Below are positions 1 through 11,600 of a stretch of DNA of 64,000 nucleotides, in pieces. The stretch is taken from assembly GCF_964275005.1 (NCBI RefSeq), contig NC_092688.1, forward strand, positions 26,452,934 through 26,516,933. The letters run 5' to 3'. The notes under the pieces are model-generated. The model was not told where the DNA came from and did not search any database. It saw only the letters and a list, made by a program, of their open reading frames with translations. Origin of the DNA: Diadema setosum. Its lineage: Eukaryota; Echinodermata; Echinoidea; Diadematoida; Diadematidae. Positions within the stretch are counted from its first letter, which is position 1; every line of letters begins with the position of its first letter. The position numbers were made by a program, and so were the translations under genes.

Positions 1-163
1 CGCCCCCTACACGGATTGCCGCCTGGCGACAATCCGTGACGCTTGTGCAGTTCCCGGTTTTTGACCTCGAAGGCGACAATCCGTGTTGGCAAAAAAAAAA
101 AAAATTGTTGCGACACGGATTGTCGCCCCGTCACAGATTGTCGCCCCGGGCTCGGGGTGGTTC
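1..163. repeat. GGCGACAATCCGTG motif cluster A
   Basis: Five copies of the 14-mer GGCGACAATCCGTG lie here in both orientations (about 9-23 and 113-145 inverted; 27-40 and 72-86 direct), some with one mismatch. The first 23 bases are an inverted copy, one mismatch apart, of 2141-2163 in cluster B. The two clusters may be the ends of one 2.2-kb element. The left edge is cut by the window. I do not recognise the family. Confidence 0.6.
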
Positions 164-206
164 CTCCGGTGTTAAGCTTTGGTGGGATGGGTATGACTGG
201 TAAGTT

Positions 207-331
207 ATGCGTATGTGTGTGTGTGTGTGTGTGTGTGTGTATTGTGAGCTGCATGATATGTGATGTGTATGATTTGTTGTGTGTGTGTTTGTCTGTGTGT
301 GTGTGTGTATGTGTGTGTATGTGTGTGTGTT
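207..331. repeat. (GT)n microsatellite, interrupted
   Basis: Two runs of GT (about 209-240 and 293-331) separated by an imperfect TG-rich spacer. The long Cys/Val open frame across it is a by-product of the repeat. Confidence 0.9.
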
Positions 332-1425
332 TGGAGTATGATAATACAATATGTAGAAACTGTGCATGTGTGGTGGTCATAGTGGTAGTGGTTTGTTTGT
401 CTGTATGTATACGTGTGCCTGTATGCTTACGTGTGTATGTGGAATATAGCGGCGCTACTGTGGCAATACAAACGCCTTCAGAGTGTATGAGCACGTGTTT
501 AAAAAATTCACACCAGCGTTGATCTAAAAATAGTATGGATGTGTGAACCAATATCAGCGGTGAGGCAGGCTAGGCGAGAGAGAGAGACCGAGAGAAAATA
601 CATACGAGGGAGGTACTCTCCCCAAATGTTATTTGTCTTTGTTCATTTTTCACTGCAGTCATTTTCTTCCATCAGTCTTATAAACTAGAACGTCCATACC
701 ACTATTCTTTGTCCCAGAATAGGTTTGGCATGCTTTATGCATGAGCGAATAATTTCCACACGCCGTAAAAAATTGTCAATCGTTAGTTGATTTTAGCACA
801 AACGAACTGCCATTGCACACCGCTAATACATACGTAATACAAACAAACACCAACAAACACTCAAACAAATCCTCATAATGCAAATAAACCAACTCAACAC
901 TTTTTTCCTTGATATTCATTGATTTCATTCAAATCATTCATAAATCGACTCATTCTGGGTGTAACATGAAAAAAAAAGTTACAAATGGCAATTCGAAACA
1001 GAAACAAATCCATTTGTCAATTCATACCACAAATAATCTCACTTCAACATAGATAACTCGATTATAGACCAACCCTACTAACAATCTCTTCACGAGAAAG
1101 TTTTGACATGTAGGGCCCGACCAAATCTATATTCCTTGAATATATTGGTTTGGATCATGTAACACCTTCTTACTTACAAGGGCATAAAAAAAAAAACACA
1201 AATACATTACACGAATGTAGAATGAAATCAGTCATAAAAAACCCGACCACCCCCTCCCCTCCTCATCCGAAACTTGATAGGGCCTACATCTATCCTAAAT
1301 ATTAAATCCTACCAACATCTGTCATACCATTTATAACTATCCTTCTTCAAATCCAATCCCCAACCCACCAACCCCTGATTAAACAAAACCTAAATCATCC
1401 CACACCCACATTCACCAACCCAAAT

Positions 1426-1430
<5 letters not shown>

Positions 1431-1457
<27 letters not shown>

Positions 1458-1645
1458 GAAGGTTCCGTTATTCCGAAGTTTCGTTTTTTTCCGAGGCTTC
1501 ATTTTAATATCCGAAACACACAATTCCCTATACCTAGAGGTTCGTTGATCCAAAAATGAAATTCGAAATAACGAACCTTCGGAATAATGAGCCTTCGGAC
1601 GAATGAGCCTTCGGACGAATGAGCCTTCAGAGTAACAAACTTTTG
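1431..1645. repeat. (CA)n followed by a CCGAAGG palindromic repeat, copy 1
   Basis: A CA run is followed by alternating TTATTCCGAAGG and CCTTCGGAATAA motifs in both orientations, and by a segment that recurs inverted at 29890-29930 and 37125-37150. This is one of three copies of a palindrome-rich family in the window. Open frames here are repeat artefacts. Confidence 0.7.
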
Positions 1646-2135
1646 CAATAACGAAATGTAACCCCCCTCCCACATACCGACGCACACCCGAACCGATACC
1701 ACATTCCTTCCTGATGAAACGATTTCCCAATGTTGATAAATAAGACATAATGGACCGTGTGCAGAAAAGCAGCATCTGCCCGCACGCAAGCTCCACTCCG
1801 AATTCATAATTACACAAATCTGCCAAACAAACTAATCAAATTCAAAGCTGCTGATAAAATCAATATCAACGTTTATGCCAGCAACAGCTTACTAGTTATC
1901 CCTCCCCACGCGCAGCTAGAAAACATAATAAACACATTCTTCCATCACACACACACACACACGCACAAACGGACACTAAATTATCATGTGCACGCGCACA
2001 TACACACTTCCTTGAAACCTCACCATGACTTTTTACATGGCATGTTTGCATGGATGTAGCCATGTAAGTTATGTGTTAGTATTTAAATGATTATGTCCAG
2101 AACGATATTACCCAGCAAAATGTGCTTCGAGGGCG

Positions 2136-2224
2136 GGCGACAATCCGTGTAGGGGGCGACAATCCGTGCCGTCAACGCCCGTCACGGATTGTCGCCCCGA
2201 GCAGGAGGCGACAATCCGTGTCGC
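2136..2224. repeat. GGCGACAATCCGTG motif cluster B
   Basis: Four copies of the 14-mer: two direct at about 2137-2151 and 2155-2169, one inverted at 2183-2197, one direct at 2207-2221. The first two are separated by GTAGGG-type sequence that pairs with the very start of the window. Confidence 0.6.
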
Positions 2225-2279
2225 AACACAGACTTTTTAACTTGTCCATGAAATTTTACCAACTTAGAAAGGAACGTAA

Positions 2280-2615
2280 CAAAATTACCCAAGTACTGGT
2301 AAGAAATACCCAGGCTTAACGTGCAAAATAATGTTGGTAAAAGGCGAATTTCTCCCCAAGTATCAGTTGCCCGAAAAAACTTACCCAACACGCAAAGGGA
2401 ATGCGTCACTTACACAACAGCGGGGCAAAAAGTACCCAACTCTCCATTACCAATTCTGTTGGTAAATATTCGCCCAATATTTAAGTCAAAATAATTGCCC
2501 AATGTGGGTTTAATCACCTAAAAGCTCAATGGGGCGATAATTGCCAGGATGTTTTTTTTTTTTTTAACCAACCAACAATTACCCAACTAAAAAATGCCCA
2601 ATATCTTAAGAGTGT
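2280..2615. repeat. TTACCCAA-rich dispersed-repeat-like segment
   Basis: About 330 bp with many copies of TACCCAA, GCCCAA and the inverse TTGGTAA, plus a poly-T run. It has the look of a degenerate inverted-repeat element, but no clear ends are visible. Nothing coding was seen. Confidence 0.35.
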
Positions 2616-3056
2616 ATCTTAACATGACGCTAAGACAGTCCTCATCCAATACACTGTTATAATCATGTAGGTATAATATCTTCAAATGTGGATATTTGGG
2701 AATTGTTTATAATGCAGGTTTGTAGTGTAGATATAGTGAGCATTTTCTTCTTTTTCTCTGTTGCATACCTATTTAGTATTTCCAGTCATGAGACATGTGA
2801 TGTGTTCTTATTGGAATAATAGTGTATTACCACTATTTATTGGGTTACGTTGTTTAAATAAGATAACAAAAATAAGTGTAAAAACAAAATGATTGGATAA
2901 ATAAACATTTTAATAAAAGCATATCAACATAAGAATAGAAAAACAAAAACGTGTATATAGATTAACTTTTTATAAAATAAAAATATCAATATTTGCAAGT
3001 CATTCGTATTATGTTAATGTAATCTAATACATATGTCATTATTTTGTGCACACATG

Positions 3057-3089
3057 CCACACACATACACACACACACACACACACACA
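3057..3089. repeat. (CA)n microsatellite
   Basis: CA dinucleotide run in the region upstream of gene A. Confidence 0.85.
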
Positions 3090-3325
3090 AATCACAAACA
3101 ATGCAATCCGCCTCACAATGCAGAATCAGTCCATCTTGATGTCTTTTTTGAGAAAATTCTTGAAGATTATTGCCTTGTGCAGTATGCCATGCAAATAAGA
3201 AACCGACCTTTTGAATCCTATTCATGCAACCATGGAATAGCTATTCAAACAAAGACCTGTACTCGTCATTTTGGTGAAGTGCGATCCCCCAAACCGGAAA
3301 CCCTCCCCCCCCCCCCCCCCCGGCC

Positions 3326-3352
3326 CAAAGAGAGAGAGAGAGAGAGAAATGA

Positions 3353-3389
<37 letters not shown>

Positions 3390-3434
3390 GAGAGAGAGGG
3401 GAAGAGAGAGAGAGAGGGGGAAAGAGAGAGATCT
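3326..3434. repeat. (GA)n microsatellite
   Basis: GA/GGAGA purine tract after a poly-C run, about 300 bp upstream of the gene A TATA box. The Arg/Glu-rich open frame across it is a repeat artefact. Such tracts can sit near promoters, but no function is shown. Confidence 0.85.
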
Positions 3435-3709
3435 AAGAGAATATTCCTTGCAGCTATTGTTGATGTATCATTTCAATTGTCATTTTTTGTTTCTAATGGG
3501 TTTAAAGCCCCGCCCCCATTCCTGCAGTCATGCAAACATATTTACAATGACCTGAAATCAATCATATTTGTGTGTATTATTTCTTAAAATTCCTCACTTC
3601 ATTATTCAACAATAGAGAAGCAAATGTCTATTTTTAAACGCAACTTTTGGAGGGAGAGAGACAGGCGGACTTTTTTTTTTTCATTAATTAGTGTGGAAGT
3701 GTGCCTGGA

Positions 3710-3743
3710 TATAAATACTGCTCAGTCCCATAGTGTCACTCAA
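3710..3743 (+). promoter_or_regulatory. TATA box and initiator-like site of gene A
   Basis: TATAAA at 3710-3715 lies 124 bp upstream of the gene A start codon. An initiator-like TCACTCA at 3737-3743 lies about 29 bp downstream of the TATA box, which is normal spacing. The first coding exon and a strong splice donor follow without an in-frame obstacle. Computational reading only; the transcription start is not proven. Confidence 0.5.
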
Positions 3744-3833
3744 AGTCTCGGTACCGTTGCTCCTGATCACATCTGCCATCCGATAGATATTATACTACAG
3801 TAGGCTACATTTCGGCGAAGAGTAAATTGCATC

Positions 3834-3863
3834 ATGGACTTAGCTGAAAACTCTATTGGAAAG
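3834..3863 (+). CDS. Gene A exon 1 (coding part)
   Basis: Encodes MDLAENSIGK and ends AAG|GTAATA, phase 0. It is assigned to gene A by matching phase with exon 2 and by the upstream TATA box. Confidence 0.6.
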
Positions 3864-6800
3864 GTAATATTTTCTTAGTTATTGATTTGGTATATTGCAT
3901 AGTTTCCCCATAAAGCGCCATCCACCATATTTTTGTCATTTGTCTGCGGTTTGACATGTTATGTCTTTGATTGTTTTTGATTTTTTTTTATGTGCGTGTG
4001 TGTGCGAGCGTTTGTGTGTTTTCTTAAGATACTTTAGTTGGAGATAATTAATATTTTGCTTTACTCTTATGGTTGTTTTCATCTCCCATTTACATATCTT
4101 TATCTCTATTAACATCGTCATTGTGTGAATTTACAATCTTCATTTGATCATCATACAACTTTCTGAATTTCATCCCATAAAAAAAATCCATCGTATTTTG
4201 TATGTGATGCATTGCCCCAGTAGGTTTGGCAGAGCAGTTCCGAGAGAGCTAAAAGGGCTACCCTGCTAAAAGAAAACGAAATTAAGTATAGGTTTTCCCG
4301 GCCAGTTTCGCACTTTTGTCAGTCCAATTCCTTATTGCTGCATTCAATTCAGCAAATTTTAGGGTATATGACATTTTTGGTAGTTCTATTTTATGATCTC
4401 TTCATTCAAATTCATTTTGGAGCATTCAAATTACTTTCAACCTCATTCTAATTAACACTTGAAGAGTTTGTTCGCAAAAAAAAACGATAAGTCCATTTTT
4501 GAAGATTTGGAAGTACTGTCTCTGTCATAAAGTACAAAATAATACCTTTTAAATGATATATTGGTCACTACAAAGGTACATTCTTGAAGTTATGGTCAAA
4601 AGAAGCAAAAATGTTCTTATTATTCTCTTTATTTTTCTTGACCTTTAATCGCAAATATCTCCATTTGGCAAATATGGACTTATCGGTTTTTGCGAACAAA
4701 CTCTTCACTTTTTCAATTGAAATTCATAAAACAGGCATTAAACAGGCGTTATTCGTTCATTCGATTTAGAATTATATAGTCAAGTGATCACGTATTATGC
4801 TGCGTGCGTTCATTCGAATTCATTTTTGAGCGTGCAGTTTTACATCTTTTGCAGTCAAAATAGCACACATGTTTATGCCCTGGTTCTTTCTTTATTTCTT
4901 TAACATAGTAATTGTTTTCTAAGCATCATTATATTTCATACTTTCGTTTTCATTTAAGAGATTTTTGCAAGATTTTTCTTCTTTTTTTTTTTCAATGAAG
5001 ATCGCACTATGGATCACCAGTCCAGGAAAATGTAAAATACAATCATAAGACAAATTAGTGGATTAAAATAATATCATTCTTAGTTGCTGTCCAAATGTGT
5101 AATAATATCTCTTGAAAAAAAGGTAATTATCATTCTACGGAAAAAGGAACTGCAAGGCTGAATGGATATTGAGATCATTATCAAATGGCAAACTGCTAAA
5201 TTTTGTCCTCCATGATGACAGTGTCTAAAATATATATGAAGAGTTTGTTTGCAAAAACCGATAAGTCCATATTTGTCAAATGGAGATATTTGCGATTAAA
5301 GGTCAAGAAAAATAAAGAGAATAATAAGAAAATTTTTGCTTCTTTTGACCATAACTTCAAAAATATACCTTTATATGTAGTGACCAATATATCATTTAAA
5401 AGGTATTATTTTGTACTTTATGACAGAGACCGTACTTCAAAATCTTCAAGAATGGACTGATCGGTTTTTGCAAACAAACTATTCATATCTTAATAACACG
5501 AGATGGCATCAGCTATACGCAGTACCCTATGTCATGACGGTACCCCGTGGTTCCAATTCGTACATCATATTGTTATAACTCATGTCTTAATAAATCATGT
5601 GAAAGTTATCTTTTTTACTATGATTGTAAATATAATCAGTTATCAATTTTGTAATAATGATGATTATTATTTGGAAATCCCCCCCCCAAAAAAAAAAAAA
5701 AATTAATAAGAAGAATATGAATTTAATCTATCGTCACATTCTGATCAAGAGATTGGATTTAGGACTACCTGACAGTGGACTGCTTTATTTTTCAATCCCC
5801 TTTATTCTGATATATCGAGCATTTTGTGTGTGCTTCTTTTTTCTCCTACAATGTATGTAACAAGACACAGCCACTGATTGAGTATTTTGTTGTTTCTTTC
5901 TTGTCATTCTCTTACTACATCTGCGTTTCTCATCATCGTTGTTATTTGTTTCTTAGTGTCATTAATATCAATACAGTTATGTAATCATCAGTACTTTTGA
6001 TATTAATGTCATAAGTGTTCTTACCTCCAGTGAATTTACTTTACTATCTTCATAAACCATCATCCTCATAATCTACGGACTATCACAAAAAATTTCATAA
6101 TTTCCGTTGTTACTTTGTTGTAGTGAATAATTCTTTTCACAATTTTCCATACCAGAAGGCAACACCTTCTCACAGTGAGACGGTAGTTGTGACACCAGCT
6201 ATGAAAACTAGTCGCCTTGTTGCCGTCGGTGTCATGTGCGTTGTCATCGTTTCCGTGATTGGAGCGTTTGTTATTGGGACAGCGCTGATCGTTCAGCGCG
6301 ATAACTGTCCCGTGAAGGACTGCTCTGAGGGGTTGAGCGAGGACATGACGAGCACAAAAATCATTGAGACTGATACTGTAAGTTCCTAAAGAAAACAAAA
6401 CAAAAAGTAATTTAAAAGACAAGAAACAAAAGACGTTATCATTGCCAGTGCTAACTATCACGACCTCTACAACAGCAAATAGGTGTAATGAAGGTTAAAA
6501 TAAAACGGGATGATAATAACAATCACCATATCAATTATTGTAATAGCGACGAAATAATGATAACAGTGATGATAGCTTACAATATATAAAGTCATAATAA
6601 AATTGCTGCTAATGACAATGATTTAAATGCAGAGTGCACAAAACCTCATGTGTAATATGCTTGTGTGTGTTCGTGTGTGTGTTTCTTTACGTGTGCTTCC
6701 TTTACTAACATTTTACACTCTTTTTCTTTTGTAAGTCAAATTCATTGAGTTGCGCTCGTTTCAAGCTTGTCTCAACGTTTGCCCCTCTTTCTCAACGATA

Positions 6801-8636
6801 CTTAGTAGTTTCATAATGAATTGATTATGCAAATACTCTTTTTTGTCCTCAGCTTTACATGCAGTCGTATTATACATAATTGTTTCAAAAACAGTGATTC
6901 GTTGTATTTGCATTCTCAAAGACTCTGTGAAATTGGAAATAAGATTTGAATTAAATTGGACCTACATGAATTAGATTGAAGATGTAAAAAGGCAATCCTG
7001 GAAAAAAGAATAGTACATAAATAGTATACATAATAATGTAAAAGAATATAATACATATAATACATAAAATCATAACCCCAAAACAATCAGGAGAGGGTGA
7101 AACTTCGAAAAATACAATTCAATCAGTATGATGATGGTTCATATTATGAAGTATGTATTGTCTTGCCATTTAAACTTTGTGAGAAAATTTCCAAGTAAAA
7201 TAACTGTATATTATATACGCATTAAAACTTCGATCTTTCGAATAGGTTCTTACATGCCACCAAAACAGAGCTACCAAGTCTCACGCATTCTGCGTGAGAC
7301 TCAAGCGTCTCACGATCTCACGCATAGCATACATTTTTCTCATGCATCTTGCGAAGTCTTCAACTTAGGCCCTTAATAATGAACATAGCTCAAAAGATTA
7401 AAGTGATAATTGCAATTGAAGGTATAGGCCCCTATTTTCCTTTTGTCTTTCAAAATAAGTAAAAAATAATCACTTAAGTATGCACCTGATATTACCATTA
7501 CGAGTTAAAGATTGAAAAAGCTCCCTATCGTGGAAGGCCACAGGGGGGGGGACCCCTCCCACACCCTCGCTCGCGCGCACATTCGCTCACCGAGATGCCG
7601 AGTCATGAAAATCTCACTCATAATTTTTTTTTTTTTTTTTTTTTAACTTGGCATCCCTGCAAACAGCAAAGAGACTTTGTTATTATTATAATCATTACAA
7701 TGATACATGTATCAATGCTATCGGCGCTAACAAAGGCTCGGCTATATTTCATGTCCAGACCAAATAGCTAATGACTATGTAGATTCTGAAGAGGAAAAAG
7801 AAGAAGAGGAAGTGCTAACAAAAATATGAAAATGACTCATTATGAGAATAATAACTTGACGTTGTTAATAACAATAACGATAACAGCATAACTGATGTTT
7901 TAATTTTTTGATAAATGGATAGTATGATAATAAATAGTGATGACATTATCGTGGTAATTTCAATAATAACGATAATAATAAGCTGATGTATTTTTTTGTG
8001 TGTATGTGTGTGTGTGTGTGCAAAATATTCATTATATATTGTTGTCAAACGGTTACATTGAATACAAAGATTGCAGGGTCCATTGATACAGATAAGATTG
8101 ACTAAAACACTAAATTGATAAGATTAGATTAGATTTGATTAGATGAGACACCGCTAGATTAGAGAAGATTAAATTTGATTAGGTTTGACTAGATTAAAGC
8201 AAACTGGTCAAACTGATGTTCTGAAGTGCAACTCTAAGCCCTAAGTGATTAACCGTGAAAGGAAGAGCGGAATTACGATATAAGTGACTGGTGTGTATGG
8301 TTAGCCTATACAAATTTATTTACTTTGCTTCAATCCTATTTAACTGCAATCTCTAACCAGTCCATGGAGGTAATGAAAATCGGAGACGACGGAGAAATGA
8401 TGATGGAGACAATGGAATTCATGGCAGATTCTAACACGGCCCTCATCGAGACTCCGGGGAACTTCACCGGCTCCTCCCCCGCAACGTTCGCTGTCGACTT
8501 CGATCGAGTGAGTTATTCCACCGCCACGGCTCTTTGTTGTGGGTTTCTTGTGTATCACGCCAATGATATAAACTAAAGTTGCAGAAGGAGAAAGAGGGGG
8601 CAGAATGTTAATGCATCAAGTGAGATAGAAAATTTT

Positions 8637-8667
<31 letters not shown>

Positions 8668-11600
8668 GATTTTTGAAAAGCCATCAACATTCAATCAATT
8701 GGAGGGACATAACACGAGAATGAAGATAAGCAAACAGTCTGAATATAATGATACAAAGAACTTTCATTAGCTCGGGATGATCATGCAATAGGAAGGTAAG
8801 GCTTCTGACAACCTTTAGTAGTTTTGCTGTAAAAATTTGCCTGTAAAAATTCCTCGAGCTAAATAGTTTCACCGTTTCTCTTGCCCCGTTTGTTTCCTGA
8901 TCATCAGACTGAAGAGCGGGGATAAATTGTATCCTGAACCCGTAAAGAGAGGGTAATCTACTTTTTTTTTCTTTCTCTTACTGTGGCATCATTCCATCCG
9001 TGAAAAAGCCTTTGAAAAGACTTTTTTGATGCAAAAACAAAAATGAAAAAGTCCATTTAAATTAAGATAATCAGATTGTTTTTCTGACTATTTTTGCTGT
9101 TTTACGGGTATGTGTCCCGCCAAATTACAAAACAGTTATAAATAAAGTAAGAGGGGCATGTGCTGGGAAGTATAAATATTTTGAGTACATTCTGCTATGT
9201 ACAATCAATCATGCAAGCAATAATTAATTATTGTTGTAGTGATAAGGGAAATTCATTCATCATTTCATTATCATTTTCTTGATCTTTTCACAGAATGTTG
9301 TCTTCGTGAACATTCACGATGTTAACTCGTGCGTTGGCTTCGCTCTGCGACAGGACTTTTCGACTTCCTTCAAATCTTTTCTTCGCGGTGACAGTAACGA
9401 GGTATTATTGGCATCATACTTTCCCACCATTATCTCCTTTTCGGATGCTTCGATTACTTTTTCCCCCTCCCCTTTGTTAATTTGGATGTTGTTATAGAAT
9501 ACGCTTCTATCGGAGTTTTTTTTTTTTTTTTTTTTTTTTTGGTATTAGTCCTACAACATGTGGTCAGTGCCGACAGTGACTATTCTGAGCAAAGTGTTTG
9601 TTAATACAGTCACTCCAACCTTTACTTCCCTTCCTTTATTACTATTTAAGGTTTGATTGCAGAAAGTGCTAATGGCTATTTATATTTCAAACATGCTCAA
9701 GTGAGTTAATCATCGGATAAAGCAAAATGAAAAAAGATCCCATTAAACAACAATTACTAAATAACAACGAACATTATGAAGGTTATGATTAATACTTTCC
9801 CATGTATTCGTGCATTATATTTGAGTCAGCTTAAATCAGACATATTTTAAATTTACAATACGAGAGTTGACTCAATTTCGATCAATCTCTTCATCTGTAT
9901 TTTACAAATTTCTGATTAAGGACCCTGATTTAAAGGGATCGGTTTTGGTAGAGACCTTATTTCAGGTTTCTAAAATTGTTTGGTGAACTAATGAGAAACC
10001 TCTTATGAAATATGAAAGAGCATTCATAATTTATGAGGAATTCAACGTTTATTTGATGAAAATTGGTTTTGAAATGGCTAAGATATCCAAAAAAGAGCGA
10101 TTCTGATGAAGTGTGTGACCCACCCTTAATTATTACGATCGTTTTGTTTTACATTGGGTGTTTCAGTCATTCCAAACCCGATTTTTATCAAATAAACTTT
10201 GAATTCCTCTTATAATTGTATATGCTCTGCACTATATCATTTTTTTTTAGTATCTCACAAAAAGTTAAAAGCCCAATTCTTAACTTCACCAATACTGTAC
10301 CATCCCTTTCAAAGGAAGAGAAAACTAAATTAATATACAAATTAACATGGAACATTGTTTCAGTAGGGGAGCTTCTGCATTGAAGACACTGTTCCTTCAT
10401 TGGATCAACCATTATTTTGTTTGTCAATATTTATCCATTCTGCAGGAAATTCTAACATTCCCATTATACACTGTTCTGCAGGTTTCCGTAGGGAAAGGTC
10501 TAACGCGCAAAATGATTCCTTTCCTCAACTCTGAGTTACAGAGGTGCTTAGAAAAAAAAAGTGTTAGTCTCTACATTGTTTTCCTTTTCCAAGGCTGTTA
10601 TTTTTGATAAGTAATAAAATCAGTTAGGTTAAGTATTACTTCTTTGCTATAGCTTCATTTTGCTATCTTAGTATACAATAACAAAAGGCGAATCCCATAG
10701 TAAAGAGACACAATAGTACAAAAAGCATTCCGTTTCGCAGCTTCGGTTATATTTAACACTTTCTCACTTAACGACAACTTTAAGATTTTATGTGACATTA
10801 ATTATGAAAAAAAAAATCCTATTTACATAGCCATGTATCCATTCTTAAAATAATTTTCTGTGCTTTGAATTGTAGTTTGACGATTTGGATACTCCATTAT
10901 ACGTTTGTGAGTGGTACCGGCGATGATGATGAATTATTTACATAATAAGAGTGCAGAAGATGAAAGGAAGGAAGACGAGAAAGGAATGGACATATAGGAA
11001 CAATTACACGGTACCTTTTTATCATCAAAGTTACTGTACAGCATGAACACCTCAGCCACTCACTGGAATCAATTTGCCGCTCCGTGCCATCAGTTGTGCT
11101 GGGGGAATATGAAATACACTACAACATTACTACTATTGCCTGATCGCTTTCAAATTTTCAGTCGTAAATAAATAGGCCTAAATAAAATGTAATCATCATT
11201 ACCATTAAACATGTAACTATAGCACACACACACGCACGCACAAACACACATACACACCTGTTAAAAAAACATCGCTAGAGTAAAAAAAAAAAAAAAATAA
11301 ATGTCATGCTGCTCAAGGACACAGATTAGGGAGTTTCGCTACACAACGAGAAGACCTTTACGCGGAAGCAATCACCTGTGATAGTCCCCGTACTCTTACT
11401 CCCGACACCATTATCTAGGCAGTTTCGCTTTCATGGTAGGACGGAGGCGTGGGGACAAGATCGCTGATTGGCTGGCTGGCTGGCTGGCTCACACCTGCCC
11501 AGCTGCATCGGGACCGAACGCTATTTTGGCGAATACCGTCCTCGTTTTCCCCAGGACGGGACGTTTCTCGGATTTGATCATGCGCAGAAGCAAACTTTGC

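Noticed and set aside
43..522. 159-codon Cys/Val-rich open frame
   Set aside because: It is produced by a GT microsatellite and CCGTG motif repeats. No start context, domain or splice sites.
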